A stretch of 57,470 nucleotides of DNA from NCBI GenBank assembly GCA_022732315.1, contig JAIJUV010000002.1, forward strand, positions 1-57,470, written 5' to 3'. Origin of the DNA: Prevotella sp. (GTDB lineage Bacteria > Bacteroidota > Bacteroidia > Bacteroidales > Bacteroidaceae). The notes under the pieces were generated by a model that saw only the letters and a program-made list of their open reading frames with translations, was not told where the DNA came from and did not search any database. Position 1 is the first letter of the stretch; the number at the start of each line of letters is the position of its first letter. Shown here piece after piece: positions 26,030-34,300 of the stretch. The translations under genes were made by a program, and so were the position numbers.

Positions 26030-27061
26030 TTAAATCAACTGTGGCAAGAAGCTTGAGATAATCAAGACAATGATGCCGACGATTAATACGGTGATGGTCT
26101 TCTTGGAGCAGCCCTTCCATTCCTTCAGAATGATGCCCCATACATTTGAGAACACTACGTTCAGTGCCATCAGAATACAGAACGACAGGGTCATGAGGGT
26201 AGGAGACTCGGTGAGGAAACCCTTACCCAATGACAAACCGAAGAACTGACTGTACCACAAGGCACCGGCAAGGGCACAAAACAGAAGGTTGTTGCCCCAT
26301 ACCTCCTTTTTTTGGTAATCGCCCCAAGTATGGTTCTTGGTGTTCTGATAGAAACAGTAGATGGCGTTGGTGATGAAACCGCCCAGGGTAACCAGGAAGG
26401 TGGCTGGCAAGGTTTTGTACATATCAGGAGTGAAACTGCCGAAATGGATGTCGTCGCCGAAGGCAAGACCCACATTGAAGCATCCGCTCATGAAACCAGC
26501 CAGCAAGGCGATGGCAAGACCCTTAGGGAAGTTGAAGTCCTTCACTGCCGCCTTCTTTTCCTCTTCTGAGAGAGAAGCCGCCTTCATGCTACCTGCCACA
26601 CCGATGATGGCAATACCGAGAAGAGTGACTACCACACCGAGAATTACGCTGAAAGTGAGTGATGAGAGGGCGTCCATCTCTGGGAAGAAGATGTTGAGCA
26701 ATACTGGACCCATGATGGTGCCGAGACCTGCACAGGTTCCCAGGGCGATGCTCTGACCCAAAGCTACTCCCAGATAGCGCATGGAAAGACCGAAAGTCAG
26801 TCCGCCTACGCCCCAGAGCACACCAAAGAGCATGGTCATCGCTACATTGAAGCCATAACCGTCGAATAATTCAAAGAAGGAATGTCCGCTTGGTACAGCG
26901 AGCATAGCGCCGAAAAAAGGCAAAATAAGCCATGCGAACACACCCTGAATTATCCAGTAGGATTCCCAACTCCAATCTTTAATCTTGTTGATAGGGACGT
27001 AGCAGCTGGACTGGCAGAATGCGCCGATGGCTATGATTAAAAGTCCTATTAATATTTCCAT
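26030..27061 (-). CDS. rhaT: L-rhamnose/proton symporter
   Basis: A 343-residue, strongly hydrophobic protein with about ten membrane segments and no cleavable signal, matching E. coli RhaT (344). Conserved blocks include YVPINKIKDWSWESYWI near 22-38 and GLSMRYLGVALGQSIALGT near 90. It carries L-rhamnose into the cytoplasm through the inner membrane. It is separated from rhaA by 97 bases that contain a strong terminator-like hairpin (27102-27130), and no promoter is evident between the hairpin and rhaT. Expression therefore probably depends on read-through from rhaBA. Confidence 0.96.
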   Translation of the reverse strand: MEILIGLLIIAIGAFCQSSCYVPINKIKDWSWESYWIIQGVFAWLILPFFGAMLAVPSGHSFFELFDGYGFNVAMTMLFGVLWGVGGLTFGLSMRYLGVALGQSIALGTCAGLGTIMGPVLLNIFFPEMDALSSLTFSVILGVVVTLLGIAIIGVAGSMKAASLSEEEKKAAVKDFNFPKGLAIALLAGFMSGCFNVGLAFGDDIHFGSFTPDMYKTLPATFLVTLGGFITNAIYCFYQNTKNHTWGDYQKKEVWGNNLLFCALAGALWYSQFFGLSLGKGFLTESPTLMTLSFCILMALNVVFSNVWGIILKEWKGCSKKTITVLIVGIIVLIISSFLPQLI

Positions 27062-27101
27062 TGTATTGTTTATTGCTTGGTTTTTAGGTTCAAGCAGACT
27101 G

Positions 27102-27130
27102 AAAAATCCTAGGCTTCGCTGAGCCTAGGA
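27102..27130 (-). terminator. Internal terminator/attenuator between rhaA and rhaT
   Basis: TCCTAGGCT (27107-27115) and AGCCTAGGA (27122-27130) form a perfect 9-pair stem with a 6-base loop, followed on the minus strand by five T. It may lower rhaT and rhaM expression relative to rhaBA. Confidence 0.8.
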
Positions 27131-27158
27131 CTTTTAGCCTGCTTTAATATCTTATATC

Positions 27159-28412
27159 TTAGTTTCTCTTAGCGAGAACCTCTGCTTCATACTTCTCGAT
27201 GTCAGCAATGTACTCTTCGCCAACTGGGATGTTGTTCTTCAAGTTGAAGTAATCATATACAGCACCGAATGGCAATGTCTTCTCTTCCTCGAGGAGAGCC
27301 AGACGCTGGAAGAGCTTGCCCTCGTCCTCGTACTTGCGGAGTGTATCAAGTGGCTCAAGGAATGCCTGCAACAATGACTTCTGGGCTGCACGTACACCGA
27401 TGATGTAAGCACCGATGCGGTTGATAGAACCGTCGAAGTAGTCGAGACCGATGTGAGCACGGTCGAGTGCATTGGCACGAACCAACTCTGAGAAGAGGTT
27501 GCGTGTATTGTCGTCGAAGAGTGTTACGTGGTCTGAATCCCAGTGCATTGGGCGAGATACGTGGAGCATCAACTCTGGAACGAAGAGCAGGAGTGCTGAA
27601 ACTGCATCTGATACGTTCTCTGTAGGCTCATAGTGACCTGTATCGAGGGTGTACATCACGTTGTTCTTAGCGCAGTAGCCAGCGTAGAAGTCGTGGGAAC
27701 CTACGGTGTAAGCCTCCAAACCGATACCGAAGAGCTTAGCCTCCAGGCAAGACTTCATGTTTGGCAACTCCTCTGCCAGAATCTCATCAAGAGAGTTTTT
27801 CAAGATCTCGCGATAGCGACCCTTCTCAACGGTGATATCCTTAGATCCGTCGTGTACCCAGATGTTCATAATACATGGGTCGTTCTGGAACTTACCCATA
27901 GCGTCTGCAATGCGGCGGCAACGCTTGGTGTGTTCAATCCAGAACTCGCGGATAGCTGGGTCAGGATTTGACAATGAGAGACTGCCACTCTTAGGGTGAG
28001 AGAAAGAAGTAGAGTTGAAGTCGAGCTTCATGTTCTGCTCCTTAGCCCACTGCATCCAGCCTGTAAACTGGTCAACAGAAACCTCGTTACGGTCAATCTG
28101 CTTGCCACCGAACTCACCGTAAATCTCATGAAGGTTGAGACGGAAAGTACCAGCCAGGAGAGAGTTCACCTTCTCGATGTCCTGACGGAGCTCGTCGATG
28201 TTGCGAGCCTTGCCAGGATAGTTACCTGTGCTCTGGATACCACCAGAAGCAGCCTCGCCGCGCTCGAAACCAACCACGTCGTCAGCCTGCCAGCAGTGCA
28301 ATGAGATAGGAGTCTTCTCCAAAGTCTCAATAGCCTTGTCTGTATCCACACCCAGAGCAGCATAGCGCTCCTTTGCAATCTCGTAATTCTTTAAAATCAA
28401 ATCTGCTTTCAT
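27159..28412 (-). CDS. rhaA: L-rhamnose isomerase
   Basis: A 417-residue cytoplasmic protein, against 419 in E. coli RhaA. It converts L-rhamnose to L-rhamnulose using manganese. Metal-site motifs known from the E. coli enzyme are present in order: GLEAY (Glu), LDTGHY (Asp), MHWDSDH (His and Asp residues), and GLDYFDGS (Asp). The N-terminal block ISLHCWQADDVVGFE is also diagnostic. It follows rhaB after 42 bases and precedes the attenuator-like hairpin before rhaT. Confidence 0.97.
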   Translation of the reverse strand: MKADLILKNYEIAKERYAALGVDTDKAIETLEKTPISLHCWQADDVVGFERGEAASGGIQSTGNYPGKARNIDELRQDIEKVNSLLAGTFRLNLHEIYGEFGGKQIDRNEVSVDQFTGWMQWAKEQNMKLDFNSTSFSHPKSGSLSLSNPDPAIREFWIEHTKRCRRIADAMGKFQNDPCIMNIWVHDGSKDITVEKGRYREILKNSLDEILAEELPNMKSCLEAKLFGIGLEAYTVGSHDFYAGYCAKNNVMYTLDTGHYEPTENVSDAVSALLLFVPELMLHVSRPMHWDSDHVTLFDDNTRNLFSELVRANALDRAHIGLDYFDGSINRIGAYIIGVRAAQKSLLQAFLEPLDTLRKYEDEGKLFQRLALLEEEKTLPFGAVYDYFNLKNNIPVGEEYIADIEKYEAEVLAKRN

Positions 28413-28454
28413 TGTTTTTATGTATTTTGTTTGTTATTGTTTATTTTTACTTTT

Positions 28455-29954
28455 TTACCCTTTTACCTTTAAAAACTTCTCATAAGCCGCATCCCATGCC
28501 TCCTTGTCTTGTGGCTCGAATTTCTTCAGCTTAAGCGAGTTGGCGATGATCTGACGCATCTCCCAGATGTCCTTCACGTCGCCGGATGCCTTTGCCTGGA
28601 GCATGATGTTGCCGATGGCGGTGCCTTCCTGAGGACCTGCCAATACGGTTACGCCACAGCTGTTGGCAGTAAACTGGTTGAGATATTGGTTGAGCGAACC
28701 TCCACCGATGATATGGAGCACGTTGAGATTGAAATCTGCGAAATCCTTGAGCCATGTGAATACCTGGCGATAGCGGAGGGCAAGACTCTCGAAGATGCAG
28801 CGGCAGAATTCGCCATAGCTCTGAGGTACGTGCTGACCCGTCTTCTCGCAATACTGCTTGATGGCCTCTACCATGCTCGATGGGTTGGCGAAGCAGGTAT
28901 CGTCTGGATTGATGATGCTCTTGAAGGCTGGCTGCTTCATGGCCTCGGCTATCAGGGCGCTGTGTGCAAGAGTTGCCATGTCTTCGTTCTTGGCTGCTGC
29001 CTCGTCTTTCCATTCCTTGCGGCAACGCTCGTAAATCCACATGCCGCAGATGTTCTTCAGGAATCGGGTAGTGCCCTCGATGCCGCCCTCGTTGGTGAAG
29101 TTGAGCTCGTAGCTCTTCTCGTTGATGATGGCGTTCTTGGTCTCGATGCCCATCAGACTCCAGGTTCCTGAACTCAAATAGGCAAACTCCTCGTTCTTGG
29201 CAGGAACGGCTGCTACGGCGCTGGCTGTATCATGACCTGCTACGGCGATGACAGGAATGGCATTCAAGCCAGTCATCTTCTGCACCTCTTCGGTCAGTGT
29301 GCCGATGATGGTTGCAGGGTTGGTCATCTTGCCAAACTGCTCTCTCTTCAATCCGAGACTTTCCACGAGGTCGTTGTCCAGGTCGCCCGTCATCGGGTTG
29401 AGAATCTGGGATGTAGAAGCCACGGTATATTCGCAGATAGCCTTGCCGGTGAGCATGTAGCTCAGGGCATCAGGGATGAAGAGAATCTTGTCGGCATTCT
29501 CCAGAGCCACGTTTCCTGCTTTGCGCATGGCATACATCTGGAACAATGAGTTGAAGTTCATAAACTGGATGCCAGTCTTTTCATAAACCTTCTCCTTGCT
29601 CATCTTCTCGTCGAAGTATTTTTCCATCATGCCGAACGTATGAGGGTCACGGTATGCCATCGGGTTTCGGAGGATGGCTCCATCCTTGCCCACATATACG
29701 AAGTCGCATCCCCAGGTATCGATACCGATGCTCTGGATGGCGATGCCACGCTGAGCCACGAGCTTCAAGCCCTTGATGATTTCGAAGTAGAGGGCATAGA
29801 TGTCCCAATAGAAGTGACCGCCTGTTTCGATGAGGTTGTTATCGAAGCGAGTCAGTTCCTCCAAGTCGAATTTTCCATCCGACAAGCTTCCTACGATAGT
29901 TCTTCCGCTGGTAGCACCTAAATCTACGGCGAAAAAGTATTTCTTTTGTTCCAT
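28455..29954 (-). CDS. rhaB: L-rhamnulokinase
   Basis: A 499-residue FGGY-family sugar kinase, against 489 in E. coli RhaB. Motifs in order: phosphate-binding DLGATSGRTIVG near the N-terminus, IDTWGCDFVYV, catalytic-region GHDTASAVAAVP, LSSGTWSLMGIE, and the C-terminal HIIGGGSLNQYLNQF. It phosphorylates L-rhamnulose to L-rhamnulose-1-phosphate with ATP, supplying RhaD. It is the first gene of the rhaBATM transcription unit, with a promoter at 30004-30011, next to the AraC-type regulator. Confidence 0.97.
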   Translation of the reverse strand: MEQKKYFFAVDLGATSGRTIVGSLSDGKFDLEELTRFDNNLIETGGHFYWDIYALYFEIIKGLKLVAQRGIAIQSIGIDTWGCDFVYVGKDGAILRNPMAYRDPHTFGMMEKYFDEKMSKEKVYEKTGIQFMNFNSLFQMYAMRKAGNVALENADKILFIPDALSYMLTGKAICEYTVASTSQILNPMTGDLDNDLVESLGLKREQFGKMTNPATIIGTLTEEVQKMTGLNAIPVIAVAGHDTASAVAAVPAKNEEFAYLSSGTWSLMGIETKNAIINEKSYELNFTNEGGIEGTTRFLKNICGMWIYERCRKEWKDEAAAKNEDMATLAHSALIAEAMKQPAFKSIINPDDTCFANPSSMVEAIKQYCEKTGQHVPQSYGEFCRCIFESLALRYRQVFTWLKDFADFNLNVLHIIGGGSLNQYLNQFTANSCGVTVLAGPQEGTAIGNIMLQAKASGDVKDIWEMRQIIANSLKLKKFEPQDKEAWDAAYEKFLKVKG

Positions 29955-30003
29955 TATCTTTTAAGTTATGTCTTTAAGCCTTATTGTTTATTGATTTCGG
30001 TTG

Positions 30004-30011
30004 CAAAGATA
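30004..30011 (-). promoter_or_regulatory. Promoter -7 element of the rhaBATM operon
   Basis: The minus strand reads TATCTTTG followed by CA, about 50 bases before rhaB. It lies between the stop of the regulator gene and rhaB, so activator sites may overlap the regulator's 3' end. Confidence 0.65.
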
Positions 30012-30066
30012 GGGTAAAAAAGAGATAAGGAACACGAGAAATTGATTTTAAAGCATGATTTTTTGT

Positions 30067-30942
30067 CTATCTCGTCATATTTCTGAAATCTGATGGCTTC
30101 ATGCCGGTTTGATTCTTGAATTTGGCAGAGAAATAATCAGGCGATTCGAAGTTGAGCCTATAGGCTATCTCCTTGATGCTCTCGTCGGTGGTTGAGAGGA
30201 GTTCCTTGGCACGCTGCAGTCTCAGCGACTGCTGATACATGGCTGGTGCCATGCCGGTGTATTCCTTGAAGAGTTTGCGGAAACTGGAGTAGCTGATGCC
30301 CAGTTCCTGTGAGATGTCTTGGATGGAGACGGCTTCTTCCAGGGTTTCTCGGATGCGGAGTCTACCTTTATTAATAAGGTCTACGTGCTGGGTGTTCTTG
30401 TTGAGCACGATGTTTCGCTCCAGCGAGTACATGGTGCCGATGAGATGGTTCACGATGCCCGCCAGGGTCTGCTGCGAGTATGCCGCCTCTTCCTGTGCTG
30501 TCTTGTAAGCTTCTTCATAGAGGGCTAGAATCTCGTTGCTGAATCCTACGTGATAGATGGGCTTCTCAGGAGAGAGGAATCCCGCCTTCACGCGGTCGTC
30601 GATGTTCTTTCCCTTAAAACCTATCCAGTAGCTCTTCCAGCCTTTTGTGGCAGAAGGGTGGTAGGTGTGCCATTCTCCCGGGAAGAGGAGGAAAATATCG
30701 CCAGCCTTGATTCGGGTTTCCGGGATGTGTTCCGATTGGAATACGCCTTCGCCCTCTGGCTGGTAGAGGAGCTGATATTCGTCGAGGGTTCTTCCTTTCT
30801 GGATATCGAAGTAATAACCGTCGGCGTGTCCCTTGGTGGGATAGGCTTCTCCTGGGGCGATGATTTCCCGTCCCACGGTGCTGATGGTGAGACCCCATTC
30901 GGCGTCTCTTTCTGTTGCTATCAGATATTTACTGGTTTGCAT
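30067..30942 (-). CDS. rhaR: AraC-family regulator of rhamnose genes
   Basis: A 291-residue protein with an N-terminal AraC-binding cupin-like domain (residues about 10-160, ending in the usual IYHVGFS region). A C-terminal AraC/XylS DNA-binding domain follows (about 190-291), with two helix-turn-helix motifs: ISQELGISYSSFRKLF and IAYRLNFESPDYFSAKF. It lies directly upstream of rhaB on the same strand, with its own promoter at 31017-31024. In Bacteroides thetaiotaomicron an AraC-family RhaR next to the rhamnose operon activates it in response to L-rhamnose; the same role is inferred here. The gene name rests on position and family, not on a sequence comparison. Confidence 0.88.
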   Translation of the reverse strand: MQTSKYLIATERDAEWGLTISTVGREIIAPGEAYPTKGHADGYYFDIQKGRTLDEYQLLYQPEGEGVFQSEHIPETRIKAGDIFLLFPGEWHTYHPSATKGWKSYWIGFKGKNIDDRVKAGFLSPEKPIYHVGFSNEILALYEEAYKTAQEEAAYSQQTLAGIVNHLIGTMYSLERNIVLNKNTQHVDLINKGRLRIRETLEEAVSIQDISQELGISYSSFRKLFKEYTGMAPAMYQQSLRLQRAKELLSTTDESIKEIAYRLNFESPDYFSAKFKNQTGMKPSDFRNMTR

Positions 30943-31016
30943 ATTGTTTTTTTATTAATTGTTTAATTCTATATTTATTGATTATTTTATCGTTGGTTCT
31001 ATCATATTTTCTTTTG

Positions 31017-31024
31017 CAAAAATA
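31017..31024 (-). promoter_or_regulatory. Promoter -7 element for the AraC-family regulator gene
   Basis: The minus strand reads TATTTTTG followed by CA, about 75 bases upstream of the start at 30942. Confidence 0.55.
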
Positions 31025-31171
31025 CAAAAAAATCGTTTTACACCTTATTATATTACATATAAAAAGCTTTAAAATGGATGAATTTATCAATTATTGAACG
31101 ATAAGGAGAATATTTCCCAAAAAACACGATTCATTGAGCAGAATTTGAAGGTTGATTGATGGAAAAAGTGC

Positions 31172-31312
31172 TAATTTTGCACCCAGAAAAAGAAATTGGT
31201 ATATTTTAGGTTTAAGTATATAAGTTTTTTAATTAAGTGTTATTAGGTATAAATTTAGTAGATTAAAAAAACAAAGAACCGTGGGTGCTGTGAAGTTCCC
31301 ACGGTTCTCTTT
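31172..31312 (+). ncRNA. Possible small RNA: orphan promoter followed by terminator
   Basis: The 370-base gap between the AraC regulator gene and HTCS2 has, on the plus strand, TAATTTTG followed by CA (31172-31179). The next 95 bases have no ATG, and then the strong hairpin at 31275-31308 followed by a T run. This would give a transcript of about 125 bases with no downstream gene. The same hairpin also ends HTCS2 on the other strand, so the plus-strand use is uncertain. The remainder of the gap holds only the regulator promoter and AT-rich sequence. Confidence 0.35.
31264..31312 (-). terminator. Terminator of HTCS2
   Basis: AGAACCGTGGG (31275-31285) pairs perfectly with CCCACGGTTCT (31298-31308). 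On the minus strand a T-rich tract (TTTGTTTTTTT) follows; on the plus strand CTTTTT follows, so it could act in both directions. It begins directly after the HTCS2 stop codon. Confidence 0.9.
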
Positions 31313-34300
31313 TTATTTGCCATACTTGCTTGGTGCCACGCCATATTTATTCTTGAAGCATTTGTAGAAATAGGTGGAATCAGAGAATCCCACTTTCTCG
31401 CTGATTTCTGCCACGGAGTATTCGCCTTCGAGCAGCAGTTTGGCGGCGATGCGGAGGCGCTCGTTCTGGATGTACATGTTTGGCGATACACCCATGATGC
31501 TCTTCGTGCGGTTGTAAACCGTGGTTCTGCCCAGGTTGAGCAACTCAGCCAGTTTATCCACATTGAAACCGTTGTCACCGATGTGCTGTGCCACGATGGC
31601 TTCCAATGTATCCTTAAACTTCTTGTCGAGAGCAGACATATAGAGGGTAGGCTCATCCTTTTTCAGTTCCTTCACAGGCTTGATCTTGATGGTCTTCTCT
31701 GTAGTCAGCTCTTTCTCGGCCTCTGTTGTCACTTCTTTCCCTGCTTCTGCTTCAATCTTCTTTTCATGGGCAGATTTCTTCTGCTTCATGTCTGATGCCA
31801 CGAATTGCAGGGCTCTTGCCACGAGCAGCTTGAAGTTGCAAGGCTTCACCATGTAGTCATCCACAAAACTCTTGTATGCCTTCAGTATGTGGTTGGCATC
31901 GTCAAAGGCGGTAAGCATGATTACTGGGATGTCTTGTGTCTCAGGGTCAGCCTTCAAATTGCTTACAATCTCGTAGCCGCTCATGCCTGGCAACATGATG
32001 TCGCTAATCACGAGGGCTGGCTTGATTTGCCTGATGTTTTCGTACCCCGTCTTGCCGTTCATGAAAGCTTCCACGCGGAAGTAGGTAGAGAGTTCAGACT
32101 TGATCTGTTCCATCATGTCTGGGTCGTCTTCGATAACCACCACCGTCACGTTGTTGATCGCCTGCGGTGTCATCTCCTTCACCATCATGTCGATTTCTTC
32201 CTTATCCACGCTGCTGCTATCGATGGCTTTTGTGGTTACGAAATCTTCTGGTTCAAACAGATTCTGGTCGGTAGGCAGGGTAAGCGTAAAGATGCTTCCG
32301 CCCAGGTTGTCTGAACGCTGGTAACTCAAATCGCCTTTGTGCAGCTTCGCCATCTCGTAGGCAGTATAGAGTCCGATACCCATACCGCCCTTCGATACAT
32401 AGCCGTGCATGAATGGCTTGAAGAGGTCTTTCTCTCTTTCCGGTTTAATGCCAGGACCATTGTCTTCTATCTGGAAAATGAGTTCCTCGTCTTTCAGGGC
32501 GAGTTTCACCTCGATGGCGCCATTGTCTGGGGTGTATTTCACGGCGTTGCTCAGCAGATTATACACGATGGTTTCCATCTTGTCGTGGTCAAAGTACATC
32601 TTGTAGTTGCTGCTCCATGGTGTCATCAGCATGTTGATGCCTTTTTGTTGTGCCACCTGTCTCACGTCGTTGAAGATGTTTCTGATGAATATCACGATAT
32701 CGCCTTCTTCCATGGTGAGTTTCATGTTGCCCGTGTTCGCCTTGCGGAATTCCATCAGTTGGTTGATGAGCCGCTGCATCCTTCGGGTGCTTCGGGTTAG
32801 GGTGAACAGGGCGTTTCTTGATGAACCTTCCTTGTTGTTCAGCTTTGCCACGGCACTCTGGATGATGGCGAGTGGAGTGCGGAACTCGTGCGAGATGTGG
32901 GTGAAGAACTCGATGCGGAAGTTTGACATCTGCTTCTCCATCTCTATCTGCTGGTTCAGGTTGAAGTTTCTCAGCCATGAACGGTAGAACAGGAAGCTGA
33001 CGCTACTTATTATAATAAGGTATATCGTCCATGCCCACCAGGTGTTGTACCAAGGTTCGCGGATGGTAATCTTGAATAGCGTCTCCTCGCTCCACTTGTT
33101 GTTGCCGATAAAGGTGCGCAGGTGGAGCGTGTAGGTGCCTGGCTGCAAACTGCTGAAGTCGGCATGGTTCACGCTGGTCATCGGGCACCATGTCTTGTCG
33201 AGTCCTTCCAGATAATACTGGTACATGGCATTCTTGATGTGCGGATAGTCGAAGTTCGAGAAGAAGATGCTCAGTGAGTTCTTGTCGGAAGGCAGACTGA
33301 TTTCCCGGGTATGGTTCAGTGCCTTGGTGAGCAGATCTTCGTTTTCGGCTTCGTAGATAGAGATGCCGTTGATGGTCATGTTGGTGATGGTTGCCTTGGT
33401 GCCGTGCGGATACTCCTTGGTCTTCTGGGTTGGAGTAAGGAGGAGCAGGGCGTTGCTGGTACCGAAGGCGATGCGACCGTCTTCGAGACTCACGGCACAG
33501 TTTTCCGTGAAATTGTTGCTCAGGATGTCTTTCCTGAGTTGGTAGGTACGGATGTCGAGGGTATGGCTGTTAATTTTCGATATACCCTCCTCGGTTCCTA
33601 TCCAGATATTGCCAAACCGGTCTTCTGCTACCGAGCGTACAGTGTTGGTGGTAAGTCCGTTGGTGGTATTGAAAAGCTGGCAATCCAGCTTTTTCGTTTT
33701 CTCATCGTAGGTGCATCTCATCACGCCTTTGGTAGTTCCAAACCATAGACTTCCGTCGTGCGCTTCAATTCCGCAATCCACTTCGCTCACCGGAAGCTTC
33801 CCGTTTTCCTCGTTGAATCTCAGAATCTTCTTGTCGGTGATATGTCGTTCGCGGGTATCAATCATGGCGATACCGTTGTTGGTGGAAGCCCACAGTCTGC
33901 CTTTCTTGTCCAGTAGCAGGTCGTGGATTTGTGCCTCTTTTCCATTGGTTGCCATGAACGATTCAAACTTCAGGTTTCCCGTATTGGCATCGTTTGCCCG
34001 GGTGCAGAGCAATCCGTCTCCCCAGGTAGCGAGCCAGGCTCTTCCCATCTTGTCGAATGCAACGTCGTAGAAGTTGATGGTTGGGGCATAGTGCTCCTTT
34101 TCCCTATTCGAGTATTTGATGCCGTCGATGAGGATGCCGTCTCCCTTAGTGCCAATCCAGACTCTGCCCCGCGCGTCTATGCCGTAGCAATATACGCAGG
34201 CATCGGTTTGCAGCACCAGGGTGCGCTGCCGGGTTTGGGTATCGAAGAGATACGTCTTGTTCTCGCGGGTGCTAACGGCGAGTTTGTGTGGTGCCACCTT

